Shown: positions 1 to 8,188 of the stretch, piece by piece
How the letters are laid out: each line of letters begins with the position of its first letter
Position numbering within the stretch: the first letter of the stretch is position 1
NCBI GenBank assembly: GCA_020351895.1
Contig: CP070672.1
Coordinates: 1,960,358 to 1,976,016, forward strand
Source: Thermoplasmata archaeon
Lineage (GTDB): Archaea > Thermoplasmatota > Thermoplasmata > GCA-020350865
DNA length: 15,659 bases
Direction of reading: 5' to 3'
The notes under the pieces: generated by a model
Told to the model about the DNA's origin: nothing
Databases searched by the model: none
The model's input: only the letters and a program-made list of their open reading frames with translations
Translations under genes and position numbers: made by a program

Positions 1-576
1 CCAGTTATACTCAGAAGAGCCGCCCTTGGATTGTTCTTCATCCTCAAGAAATTCTCGAAAAGCGGTTGGGTGCTTAAGGCAGAAAGTGGAATAGTTTCCT
101 TTGTCGATTCCTTCAATGATGGGATAAACAGCATGAAATCTAATCTGAGACTCAAAAAGAAGATCAGCGTTCTCTTTATCATACTTTCACTTCTTATTTG
201 GCTTAACGAAGCTGCAAGGATTTACCTGATATTACTCGCATTGCCAGGAATAGATGCCCCTTCATTTGGAGCCGTACTCATCGCATCCAGTGTGGCAACC
301 GTTTTCGGAGCCGTGCTTCCAATAGGAGCCATGCATGCCACATTGATATCCTCTATTTTCACGGCACTTGGTGTTGATATAGCTTCTGCAACCACAGCTG
401 GGATCCTGGTGATCATGACCACCATATGGCTTTCCATTCCACTTGGTATTATTGCAATGTTCGTGGTGGGTATGAAGATGGATAGAATAAGTGGTGAAGT
501 CGAGAGCAAGGAAGATGATAAAGAGGATGAAAAATTAAAAAGTCTTCATGGTAATGATTATGAAAATACCAAATAG
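1..576 (+). CDS. UPF0104 / LPG-synthase-TM-like integral membrane protein, 5'-truncated
   Basis: The reading frame is open from base 1, so this is the C-terminal ~191 residues of a longer membrane protein whose start lies outside the window; the internal TTG at 31 is not a convincing start. Three long hydrophobic segments are visible (roughly bases 160-260, 265-370 and 385-475). Between them lie the motifs SSVATVFGAVLPIGAMHA and GVDIASATTAGILV, which resemble the final helices of the lysylphosphatidylglycerol synthase TM / UPF0104 family, where a Gly/Pro-rich loop is followed by a helix that ends in a Leu/Ile-rich segment. The protein ends in a charged Glu/Asp/Lys-rich cytoplasmic tail. Its 3' end overlaps the next gene by 29 bases, so the two are probably cotranscribed. 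In archaea this family is often found with glycosyltransferases and is suspected of lipid or polyprenol transport. That role is inference; the family call is moderately sure. Confidence 0.6.
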   Translation, partial: PVILRRAALGLFFILKKFSKSGWVLKAESGIVSFVDSFNDGINSMKSNLRLKKKISVLFIILSLLIWLNEAARIYLILLALPGIDAPSFGAVLIASSVATVFGAVLPIGAMHATLISSIFTALGVDIASATTAGILVIMTTIWLSIPLGIIAMFVVGMKMDRISGEVESKEDDKEDEKLKSLHGNDYENTK

Positions 577-1993
577 TAAAAAATGGAATCCGTTTTTATA
601 TCTCTTTAAATCATCCCCCATATCTAGAATCATCCTTCTATTTCTTTATGTGTTATTACTGACTTTCACGGCTATCTTTGGAGTTTACCTAATAACATAT
701 TTTCTATTTATCTTTGTTTTTCTCTTAATAGCCTCGAATATGGAGGGTTTTGGGATAATCAAAAAACTCGAAACCCTACCAAGATGGCAAAACATGGCCT
801 TGATATTTGCATTTGCACTGATATTGCGTGGGGTAATTCTCCTTCAGACGCAGGTGATCACCCCTGATTTGGATAGATTCGTTGCAAGAAGTCAAAACAT
901 GCTTGATGGACAGTTACCTTATCGGGACTTCTACGGTGGTAATAAACCGCCGCTTTATGAATTCATGCTGTATCTTGTGGGCTTTCTCTTCGGCCCGGGG
1001 GCAGTCCAATTCAGGGCGGTATTTTCAGGCTTCGATGCCGCAATTCCGGTTCTTATTTTCTTGATTTGTATAGATAGATACAACACTCGTTTTGCATTGA
1101 TATCGAGCCTGACCTATGCAATATTTCCAATAAGCATCATATGCATGGGACTGTCAGGTCATTATGACTCTGTGGTCGTGTCATTCAGCCTATTATCCAT
1201 CCTATTACTGTTACAAAATAGATTTAACTCATCAGCCTTGTCTTTGGGTGTGGCCTTTGCACTCAAGATATATCCCATTGTTCTTGTTCCCTTTTTTATC
1301 TCAACAATAAAGACTTGGAGGGCAAGAATATTGTATATTCTCTTGTTTTCAATACCAACATTAGTGGTTGATGGGATGCTTTATTTGCTGTCTCCCTCCG
1401 CCTTTTTCGGTTATCTTACCGAAGAATCAGGATGGATGGGAGTCACTTCAATTCCCATTACCATAGAGATGATATTCAATGCAACAGAAATTTTTGGAAT
1501 TAAAATCTCCTGGGTGGTGTTGGGTATTTTCGGGCTCCTCATACTTTGGTTGATTAAGGATTGGTATTCCCCAAAACGAGACGAAAATCTTATAAAATGG
1601 TTCAAAATCATAATCCTGCTCTTCGTAATTCACTATGGATTCTATATATTGTTCGGCCTCCTGTACTACGATGTTTCGCTTAATTTGGCCTTGATTGTCG
1701 TGTTGATATTTTTTTCCTTGATGTTTCTTGTTCTTCCTAGATATCTTTTTAAAATTGTTCCGAAATCATTGGTGGAACCGAAGTCAGAGGGCCTTTTTGT
1801 GGTCTCCACATTTGCAATAATGTTGTTCCTATTCGGGCTTCCAAGCTACGCTCCCTGGTACTTCATCTGGTTCTTCCCGTTTCTTTTGGTAATTAAAACA
1901 GATAAAATCAGATATTCGTTGCTATGGATCTTCCCATGGCATGGAATCGGTGAAAACATGAGCTTGCTTCCTGGGACTCCAAAAGTAAATTGA
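548..1993 (+). CDS. GT-C type polytopic membrane glycosyltransferase (GT87/GT39-like)
   Basis: A ~480-residue protein with about ten to twelve hydrophobic helices and small loops. After the second helix comes the GT-C signature region: acidic pair D107/D109 in TPDLD, then PYRDF at 124-128 and NKPPLY at 132-137. This matches the first luminal/extracellular loop of GT-C enzymes, where Asp binds the metal/lipid-phosphate sugar donor. A second motif, GHYDS near 204-208, followed by ALKIYPIVLVPFF, resembles GT87/PIG-M-like mannosyltransferases. APWYFIWFFPF near the C-terminus is also typical. Such enzymes transfer a sugar from a polyprenyl-phosphate donor to a glycan, lipid or protein at the outer membrane face. 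The donor and acceptor cannot be read from sequence. ATG codons at 548, 554 and 560 are all possible starts; none has a clear Shine-Dalgarno site, which fits translational coupling to the overlapping upstream gene. Confidence 0.72.
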   Translation: MVMIMKIPNSKKWNPFLYLFKSSPISRIILLFLYVLLLTFTAIFGVYLITYFLFIFVFLLIASNMEGFGIIKKLETLPRWQNMALIFAFALILRGVILLQTQVITPDLDRFVARSQNMLDGQLPYRDFYGGNKPPLYEFMLYLVGFLFGPGAVQFRAVFSGFDAAIPVLIFLICIDRYNTRFALISSLTYAIFPISIICMGLSGHYDSVVVSFSLLSILLLLQNRFNSSALSLGVAFALKIYPIVLVPFFISTIKTWRARILYILLFSIPTLVVDGMLYLLSPSAFFGYLTEESGWMGVTSIPITIEMIFNATEIFGIKISWVVLGIFGLLILWLIKDWYSPKRDENLIKWFKIIILLFVIHYGFYILFGLLYYDVSLNLALIVVLIFFSLMFLVLPRYLFKIVPKSLVEPKSEGLFVVSTFAIMLFLFGLPSYAPWYFIWFFPFLLVIKTDKIRYSLLWIFPWHGIGENMSLLPGTPKVN

Positions 1994-1994
1994 A

Positions 1995-3884
1995 TCACAG
2001 TTTGTCTGGTGGGATGTAATCCCCTAGCTCATCTTTTCCTTTTTTCAGTCTAATCTTCTGCTCATTAAGGACTTCAAAAACGATTTGGGGTGTATCCAGT
2101 ACCCTTTTTGTAAATATCTCCATCAACCTCGCTATCTTGGCCAGGTTCTCGGTAACTCGAATGGTAAACTGTTTTACATAGTCGTCTTCAGAATAATCCT
2201 TGTCATAGACCTCTTTGAACAACCTCGCAAGATCATGGTATTTTGGTATGAATCCTGTTGGTGTTCTTATGGCATCAACTTCGTTATTGACCCGTAGCTC
2301 CATCCATTTTAGCCATATACGCTTGTCGTTCTTATGATTCAGCCAATTCCCATCAGAGTCCTTTAAGAAGTAATTCACAGAAAAGATTTTAGGTTGGTTT
2401 ACCAGATTCTTCCCGAAATCAAGGTTGTCCTGTATGTATCTCCCGATGGGTATGGAGAGAAAATCCAGATTCGACATAGGATTGAACACCCTCACACCTT
2501 CCCCTCCCAGGGTTGCGGCAGTTGTTTCCGATTCCAAACCTGCTCCTTTCGTGATTATGCCATGAATCCAGTCGAAGGCCTCCTCCACAGGAACACAAGT
2601 ATCCTTATCACGGCCTCCATAGATGAAGCCGCTGATAGGCACACCCTTTGCATCGTGGAGGGTTGGATCCACATTATCAAGGATGCTCAGGCGAATTGTG
2701 AACCTTGCGTTCTTGTGAGATGGTGTGATCTCCTTACCTTCCTCGTCCTTTTTGCCCTTCCACCAGGATCCGGAATGATTCACGCCAGAATCGGGCACCT
2801 CACTGGGCTTGCCATTCCAGTACACATGCTTATCTTTTGTTACAAGCTGGTTGCTGAAGATAATCTCTTCATTGGAGTTTAAAGCCTTCCACTGTAATAG
2901 ATCGTCTACATCGTTGATTCCCTCTATGATACCAAATATACCAGATTCCACATTCACGGCCCTTGCTCCTCCATCCACCTCTCTGATGTAGGCGATATCG
3001 TCACCCACTATGGTTTCACCGTCGATCATTGCTGTGGATGTCTTGCCGCACATGGAAGGAAAAGCCCCTGTGAAATAACTTATTCGATCCTTTGGACCGT
3101 GAACTCCCATGATCAACATGTGCTCTGTAAGCCATCCCTCTTCGGATGCCCTGTTAATGGCAAGACGCATGGCCAATTTCTTAAGACCGATTGTGTTTCC
3201 TCCGTACTGGGTGTTGGCCGAGTAAATCACCTCATTTTCAAGGTCTATATAAATACGCCTTTTATCAATATTCTTGCTCACCCTAAGACCCAGTCCGACC
3301 TCTTCTAGCTCACCTGCAGAATGTACGAACTTGAAGAATCGCGCAGAATTCCCCTGTCTTATAAACTCCTTGTATCCCTGTCTATAAAGTAGATCCTCGC
3401 TGTGGGCCACATATGCCGAATCAGTAAACTGAACACAGGGTGTGGAGAATGGGGAGTTCGTAGGTCCAAGGCAGAAGAACTTGATGTGAAGTTCATGACC
3501 TTTCATGATGTCTTTTAGGATATCATGGATTTCCGCAAGCCCCTCTTCCCTATCCATGGCATTGATCTCGGGTCCAAGTTCTTTGCCAGGGGGCACCAAG
3601 AACTTGGTTCGGGGCTTGTCCCTGGCCTGATCGTAAAATCCATCGAAATGGATGGTGTGGTTCTTCTCTGCAAGCCGTGCTTCTTCGTGAAGACGTATTG
3701 CCGCCTCTCTCGTCCTTCTGATATCTTCCTCAGAATCGGAATATACATTCACTTTATCTGGATTGGTCAATTCAATGTATTTGGCAATAAATTCGTGGAG
3801 CTTTGGGTTTTCTATTTTCAAGAGTTTTGCATATCCCTCTTCCCCCAATTTCGATTCGAGTATATCTATTAGATTTTGCACCAT
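1995..3884 (-). CDS. pckG: Phosphoenolpyruvate carboxykinase (GTP)
   Basis: Catalyses oxaloacetate + GTP <-> PEP + CO2 + GDP, the entry to gluconeogenesis or, in reverse, an anaplerotic step; soluble and cytoplasmic. The 629-residue product matches the length of the GTP-dependent family. Visible motifs are PTNSPFSTPCVQFTDSAYV (141-159), the substrate-loop motif YGGNTIGLKKLAMRLA (227-242), kinase-1/P-loop FPSMCGKTST (275-284) with the family's reactive Cys at 279, kinase-2 VGDDIAYI (293-300), and FIYGGRDKDTCVP followed by ESETTAATLGGEG further on. The P-loop form with SMCGKTSTAM is the one I associate with archaeal enzymes. I chose ATG 3884 because a longer in-frame TTG at 3899 lies inside a GGGGGAG ribosome binding site that sits 6 nt before this ATG. 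Its stop is one base from the stop of the convergent glycosyltransferase gene. A TATA-like element with overlapping palindromes lies upstream, so it probably has its own promoter. Confidence 0.95.
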   Translation of the reverse strand: MVQNLIDILESKLGEEGYAKLLKIENPKLHEFIAKYIELTNPDKVNVYSDSEEDIRRTREAAIRLHEEARLAEKNHTIHFDGFYDQARDKPRTKFLVPPGKELGPEINAMDREEGLAEIHDILKDIMKGHELHIKFFCLGPTNSPFSTPCVQFTDSAYVAHSEDLLYRQGYKEFIRQGNSARFFKFVHSAGELEEVGLGLRVSKNIDKRRIYIDLENEVIYSANTQYGGNTIGLKKLAMRLAINRASEEGWLTEHMLIMGVHGPKDRISYFTGAFPSMCGKTSTAMIDGETIVGDDIAYIREVDGGARAVNVESGIFGIIEGINDVDDLLQWKALNSNEEIIFSNQLVTKDKHVYWNGKPSEVPDSGVNHSGSWWKGKKDEEGKEITPSHKNARFTIRLSILDNVDPTLHDAKGVPISGFIYGGRDKDTCVPVEEAFDWIHGIITKGAGLESETTAATLGGEGVRVFNPMSNLDFLSIPIGRYIQDNLDFGKNLVNQPKIFSVNYFLKDSDGNWLNHKNDKRIWLKWMELRVNNEVDAIRTPTGFIPKYHDLARLFKEVYDKDYSEDDYVKQFTIRVTENLAKIARLMEIFTKRVLDTPQIVFEVLNEQKIRLKKGKDELGDYIPPDKL

Positions 3885-3890
3885 TATAAA

Positions 3891-3897
3891 CTCCCCC
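3891..3897 (-). promoter_or_regulatory. Ribosome binding site deciding the pckG start
   Basis: GGGGGAG on the minus strand, 6 nt before ATG 3884. The alternative upstream TTG (3899) would place this purine run inside the coding region, so the shorter protein is preferred. Confidence 0.75.
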
Positions 3898-3929
3898 AAT
3901 CGGGTGTTGACACTTAGATGGCAAAATCC

Positions 3930-3946
3930 CGAATATATTCGAATAT
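3930..3946 (-). promoter_or_regulatory. pckG TATA-like element with two overlapping palindromes
   Basis: CGAATATATTCG (3930-3941) is a perfect 12-bp palindrome and ATATTCGAATAT (3935-3946) is a second one overlapping it. The AT core is placed so that transcription would begin near 3910, giving a leader of about 25 nt before ATG 3884. The element may therefore be both the TATA box and a binding site for a dimeric regulator. The palindromes are seen directly; the promoter and operator roles are inference. A further imperfect repeat, GTGT-tg-ACAC, lies at 3904-3913 near the predicted start of transcription. Confidence 0.4.
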
Positions 3947-4007
3947 CATATACTTTTGGATTGATTTGAGACGGATCTCGTCAAAATTTAATAAATTCAA
4001 ATATTTT

Positions 4008-5174
4008 TTATATATTTATCCTAGTATTACTTATATTATAATTATAGATGAAAAAAGCGCTTATAATAACCCATGTGAGGAAGATAATGATGGCAAGGTC
4101 TATCATAATCTCTTGAATACTCTGTTGGAATCCAACAATCGGTATTGAAAATATAGTAGTGGTATCAGGTGTTGTTTGTGACGCATAATATTCATCAATA
4201 TCATCTGTGACACGAGTTACAATACTCTCTCCAAATTCCGAATTTGGTCCTCGCTCACCGATTTCGTTGACCATAAAGTGGTAACTATATTGAATATTTT
4301 CTGTGGCATTTTGAGGAACGTAATTTGTAAATGTAATTGACTTTCTTTCATTTGGCCCAACAATTATTTCTGAGGGACTTACACTCCAATTCCCAGAACT
4401 TGATGTTTCAATTACTACGATTTGAGTTGTTCCTGGCCCATCTCCTACCTCCACTGTTAGGTTAAACGTGACATTCATTCCTGGGAGTGCTACTTTTTCT
4501 GCCTCTAAAGAAGCTGAACAAGGAGTGAGAGGAACAATCTGTGCTAATACAAATGTCATAAAAAAACTGATTAAAGCTAATCCAAGAAAAATTATCGTGA
4601 CCAACTTATAATTAAGCACTCTATTGTCAAGGAGTTTCTTTTGACTCATGTCGTTTCTTAAATGGCTCCTGTCTTCAATACTGTTAGATTTATATAAATA
4701 TACAATGACATAAATAGAACCGCAAATCACGACCACAGCCGATAAAATCCCAAATGCAGGGCCTAATATCTCGTATCTTCCAAAGAATTCATGAGCAATT
4801 ATGAAGCCTATCGTGAAGAGCATGATAAAAACAAATGTCCAAATGGTAAGCCAGAGCGAGATACGGTCAACATATTTATCTTCAATCCCATTTTTGACCC
4901 GCCATTTTAAAACATAAAGTAGAATCGTACCGAGTAGTAGTAAAATTATTATTTCGGGGATAAATACCTCTGGATGAAATAATTCGGGTTGAAACTCTGA
5001 GGTGTATGTCCATTGAGGATTGAGCCTTTGTTGGAATATTAAATAAAGTAGTCTTACATGTTGATAAAATAACATTAAAATCAAGAACATGCCGCTTATT
5101 ATCGATAGAACAGCAATACAAAATTTCATGGTATTAGGCAATCTGTTATCGATAAATAAACTTCTAATTCTCAT
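4008..5174 (-). CDS. Unrecognised six-TM membrane protein with external beta-rich domain
   Basis: I do not recognise a named family. The 388-residue product has hydrophobic segments near residues 17-40, 70-90, 107-128, 137-160, 190-213 and 355-378. Between the last two lies a ~140-residue polar domain with alternating hydrophobic residues, GNWSVSPSEIIVGPNERKS and the ending FTNYVPQNAT, which resembles NEW3/CARDB-type immunoglobulin-like domains of archaeal surface proteins. This domain carries four N-glycosylation sequons (N234, N238, N262, N289), consistent with an outside location. ATG 5174 follows a GAGGAAGGA purine run, and an AT-rich TATA-like element lies near 5250, so it may be transcribed on its own. 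The coding sequence is visibly richer in A+T than pckG or the helicase genes, with many ATA/ATT and TTA codons, which may mean recent acquisition. A role in envelope sensing or anchoring is only a guess. Confidence 0.8.
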   Translation of the reverse strand: MRIRSLFIDNRLPNTMKFCIAVLSIISGMFLILMLFYQHVRLLYLIFQQRLNPQWTYTSEFQPELFHPEVFIPEIIILLLLGTILLYVLKWRVKNGIEDKYVDRISLWLTIWTFVFIMLFTIGFIIAHEFFGRYEILGPAFGILSAVVVICGSIYVIVYLYKSNSIEDRSHLRNDMSQKKLLDNRVLNYKLVTIIFLGLALISFFMTFVLAQIVPLTPCSASLEAEKVALPGMNVTFNLTVEVGDGPGTTQIVVIETSSSGNWSVSPSEIIVGPNERKSITFTNYVPQNATENIQYSYHFMVNEIGERGPNSEFGESIVTRVTDDIDEYYASQTTPDTTTIFSIPIVGFQQSIQEIMIDLAIIIFLTWVIISAFFIYNYNISNTRINI

Positions 5175-5244
5175 CTGTCCTTCCTCAATTTATCTGTCTT
5201 ATTAACATTATTAAACTCAGGCATTATGAATTTTTCCTATTTTA

Positions 5245-5254
5245 TTAATATAAT
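5245..5254 (-). promoter_or_regulatory. Putative TATA box for the six-TM protein gene
   Basis: ATTATATTAA on the minus strand in the 94-nt gap after the XPB-partner gene. It would start transcription near 5220, about 45 nt before ATG 5174. The motif is short and the surroundings are AT-rich, so chance occurrence is possible. Confidence 0.35.
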
Positions 5255-5268
5255 TTGGAGGAACTCTC

Positions 5269-6501
5269 TCACCCTTCCCAATCATTTATCGAATATTCAA
5301 CATTCTGCGGCACTATGCCTTTACAGTTTCCCCTCAAGAATGAGATCATCTCTTTGGTTGTCAAACCAAGACGAATACCTTCGTTCACACTCCCTTTTGA
5401 TATTTTAAAAACACTCATTGTATCCAACTGGGAGGGTTTAGAGAACATGGCCAGCTCCAGTAAGACCTTTGGATTGACCTCTTTGGAAACCAATGTAACT
5501 TCGAAGTTTGGATGAACCATGATCTTTCCCTTTCTTGAAGACATCATTTTAATGATCTTCTTCTCAGAAGTCTTATTGAGCAGGTAGCTACCAAGAACCG
5601 TGGATCTAAAGAACTTTGTTTGGTCTTTGTTATGGGCTACTTCCACAATGCCAAGCATGCTAAGTTTGGTGTTCATTATATCCCAAATCTCATCTTCATT
5701 GAAATGGATCCATCTATATGGCTGTTGACATGAAAACAGGGTCGATTGTGCATTTTTCACGAAATCGGAAAGTGAATACCATCTTTCGGTTTTCAGGGCG
5801 GCCAATTCCTCGAAGAAGAATTCCATGTTGTCTTTTCCAATATCGTCTCTGCCCAGCTTACCCCCTTCTCTTAATGCATCGAACATAATATTAAAAATCT
5901 CTCTGATAACTTCATGTGGTGAATTTAGCAGATCGCTCCATTTTTCGTACCCATTTTCAGAAAAGAAAGTGTTGGTCGAAAGGCCTTTAAGTATGGTGAT
6001 TAAGAATCTGACACGCCCACGGTCCATTACCAATGACTCTTCCACTTTTTTTTCAAAAGCTCCTCGTATTGTCTCTTCTGTTTTAGGGCTGAACAATCCA
6101 TAACCTATAATCGTATCCAACTGCATCAGATACCAAAGTATGGAATATTCCCCACAAGGGGGGATAGACACGGGTTGAAGGTACTCTTTCGGGGAAAACC
6201 ATTGAGGTTTTGATACGAAAGCCTTGGATAAAGTAGAGACGAATTCTCCTGGCACAGTATATTGCAATGCATCCTTGCCTTCGTTACCTCCATTTTTCAA
6301 TAAAAGACCTTTTTCGGAGAGTTTCTTCTCTGTATTCTGCATTTCCCAAAATGTGTATCTCTCAAGATATATCCTCTTTAATCTCGGGCCTGGAATCTTA
6401 CCATTATTCATGAGAATGATGGATATGAATGCCTTTTCCTCGTCCTTTAGGGACGAAATTATGCTTTCACGTCTCTTTTGCGATTTTGTGATTCTAACCA
6501 T
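5269..6501 (-). CDS. XPB-partner protein: winged helix plus C-terminal PF13625-like domain
   Basis: A 410-residue cytoplasmic protein without membrane segments. Residues ~20-70 look like a winged-helix DNA-binding domain, ending in TEKKLSEKGLLL. The C-terminal ~85 residues begin IMVHPNFEVTLV (327-338) and end VPQNVEYSINDW (397-408), matching the helicase XPB/Ssl2 N-terminal (PF13625, formerly Helicase_C_3) domain. In bacteria such as Mycobacterium, XPB genes have a neighbour encoding a large protein with this domain, and the arrangement here is the same. The upstream helicase carries its own copy of the domain. ATG 6501 is preferred over ATG 6528: it overlaps the helicase stop by 8 bases and has AGAGG about 6-9 nt upstream, which suggests coupled translation. 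The likely role is accessory subunit of the helicase in DNA repair or unwinding; this rests on context and domain, not on a catalytic motif. Confidence 0.72.
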   Translation of the reverse strand: MVRITKSQKRRESIISSLKDEEKAFISIILMNNGKIPGPRLKRIYLERYTFWEMQNTEKKLSEKGLLLKNGGNEGKDALQYTVPGEFVSTLSKAFVSKPQWFSPKEYLQPVSIPPCGEYSILWYLMQLDTIIGYGLFSPKTEETIRGAFEKKVEESLVMDRGRVRFLITILKGLSTNTFFSENGYEKWSDLLNSPHEVIREIFNIMFDALREGGKLGRDDIGKDNMEFFFEELAALKTERWYSLSDFVKNAQSTLFSCQQPYRWIHFNEDEIWDIMNTKLSMLGIVEVAHNKDQTKFFRSTVLGSYLLNKTSEKKIIKMMSSRKGKIMVHPNFEVTLVSKEVNPKVLLELAMFSKPSQLDTMSVFKISKGSVNEGIRLGLTTKEMISFLRGNCKGIVPQNVEYSINDWEG

Positions 6502-8188
6502 CCTTTTGCCTCTTAAATCGTAAGCCATCGCTTATTGTGTATTTATAACCTTGCTCAGTCAAAAAAAGCTGTCTCTTTTCTGCATAGTCCTGATCCTTTG
6601 TACCTCTTGTGACTATGGAATAAAACCTGGCTATGCTACCATCCTTCTTTGGCCTTAATATCCTGCCCAATCTCTGGGCCTCCTCCTGCCTTGATCCGAA
6701 GGTGCCAGAAACCTGAATTGCGATATTGGCATCAGGAAGATCCAGGGCAAAATTCGCGACCTTTGAGAGTATCAAGAGGCGAATCTCCCCGGATTTGAAG
6801 GACTCATAGAGTCTTTCCCTCTCCCTTCTCGGTGTCTTACCGGTGATTATTTCTGCATCAAACATATCTGCGATTTTCCTTAACTGGGCAAGATACATTC
6901 CAATAACCAGTATGTTGCTCGCTTTATGCTGCTTTATTATTTTTTTGACGATGTCGTATTTTACTGGATTTTCTGCGGCGATTCTATATCTCTTTCTTTC
7001 ATTTGCCAAAGAATAGTTCATTTTCAAGGAAGCCGTCATATCCACCCTGATTTCTATACACTCTGCCGTTGCAATCCATCCCTCTCTTTCCAACACCTTC
7101 CAGGAAATATCATATTTTTTTGGCCCGATTAGACTGAACACATCCCTCTCCTTCCCATCCTCCCGTATCAATGTGGCGGTTAGGCCCAGTCTCCTTCTTG
7201 CCTGCAGATTTGCAGTGACCTTGAATATTGGTGCAGGAAGAAGATGCACCTCATCGTATATGATCAGTCCCCAGTTTCTCTTTTGGAACAATTCGAAATG
7301 AGGAAATTCCTCGGTTTTAGAAGGACGCCAGGTGAGAATCTGGTAAGTTGTGATGGTGATGGGTTTTATTTCTTTTTTTTCTCCGGTATATTCCCCAATA
7401 TCTTCACCTTTCACATCTGTTTTATCGGTCAATTCATCGATCCATTGTTTTACGCCTATTACATTTGGACAGAGTATCAGGGTGTTCGTGTTCAATAGGC
7501 TCATGATTCCCAGGCCCACCATGGTTTTCCCAGCGCCGCATGGCAGAACAACCGTGCCGCTCCCACCCCTTGGGCCAGCATTGGAATGAAAGACTGCGAC
7601 GGCCTCCTCTTGGTACTTCCTGAGTCTGAATGATTTATTATTTTTTGTGGTTTTAAGAAGCTGGATTGGAAAATGATCCCCTTCGATGTATCCTGCCAAA
7701 TCCTCCACAGGATGTCCTATTTCCATGAGAACATGCTTTATCAACCCCCGTCTTGAGGTCTTTACTAAAAGGGTTCTATTGTTCAATCTCCCAGCTAAAT
7801 TCACCTTCGCCATCTTGTTCCTCCAGATCTCTGCAATCAATGTAACATCATCTGATTCAAGGTGGAGCTCACCATCGATACTTTTCAATTTCAGTTTACC
7901 GTATCTTGAGATGTAATCGTTCACCTCGAACTCGATATTACCTGGAATGGGATATTTGGTGTATTTTCTCAGCACCTTCATAATCGCCTCGCTGGAAACT
8001 CCTGAGGCCGCGGCATTCCATAACGAGATGGGAGTGATGCGGTATGTATGAATGTATTCGAGGCTCTTTTCCAGTTCAGCGAACTTGCTGATTTCGTCCC
8101 TTGCAATCTCGTAATGAGTGCTTTCCACCTCCAAGAGTAAGGTTTTATCGCTCTGAACTATCAAAGGATTCTGGGATTTGGAGGGCAT
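6494..8188 (-). CDS. XPB/Rad25-type DNA repair helicase, bacterial-type architecture
   Basis: A superfamily 2 ATP-dependent 3'-5' DNA helicase. Residues 7-98 form the PF13625-type domain, with PLIVQSDKTLLLEV, HTYRITPISLWNAA and IPGNIEFEVND. A linker and damage-recognition-like region follows to ~185. The helicase core has Walker A PCGAGKT (216-222), DEVH box (312-315), motif III TAT (337-339), the XPB-specific RED motif (342-344) and motif VI QRLGRILRP (505-513). SGTFGSRQEEAQRLGRILRP and IIYDEVHLLPAP are nearly identical to what I recall of mycobacterial XPB. Archaeal XPB is usually shorter, about 450 residues, and paired with the nuclease Bax1; neither applies here. ATG 8188 (564 residues) is chosen because the protein then begins just before the conserved domain. 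A TTG at 8269 would add 27 residues but lacks a ribosome binding site. The role is probably repair and remodelling of damaged DNA together with the downstream partner. Confidence 0.92.
   Translation of the reverse strand: MPSKSQNPLIVQSDKTLLLEVESTHYEIARDEISKFAELEKSLEYIHTYRITPISLWNAAASGVSSEAIMKVLRKYTKYPIPGNIEFEVNDYISRYGKLKLKSIDGELHLESDDVTLIAEIWRNKMAKVNLAGRLNNRTLLVKTSRRGLIKHVLMEIGHPVEDLAGYIEGDHFPIQLLKTTKNNKSFRLRKYQEEAVAVFHSNAGPRGGSGTVVLPCGAGKTMVGLGIMSLLNTNTLILCPNVIGVKQWIDELTDKTDVKGEDIGEYTGEKKEIKPITITTYQILTWRPSKTEEFPHFELFQKRNWGLIIYDEVHLLPAPIFKVTANLQARRRLGLTATLIREDGKERDVFSLIGPKKYDISWKVLEREGWIATAECIEIRVDMTASLKMNYSLANERKRYRIAAENPVKYDIVKKIIKQHKASNILVIGMYLAQLRKIADMFDAEIITGKTPRRERERLYESFKSGEIRLLILSKVANFALDLPDANIAIQVSGTFGSRQEEAQRLGRILRPKKDGSIARFYSIVTRGTKDQDYAEKRQLFLTEQGYKYTISDGLRFKRQKDG

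Noticed and set aside
2394..2882. Plus-strand open frame of 162 codons within pckG
   Set aside because: It is antisense to strongly conserved PEP carboxykinase motifs, has no ribosome site and its product looks like no protein family.
3525..3872. Plus-strand open frame of 115 codons in the pckG 5' half
   Set aside because: Antisense shadow of the conserved gene; Cys/Phe-rich product with no domain signal.
5825..6523. Two plus-strand frames (92 and 99 codons) opposite the XPB-partner gene
   Set aside because: Low-complexity Ser/Leu/Phe products typical of antisense frames; no ribosome sites.
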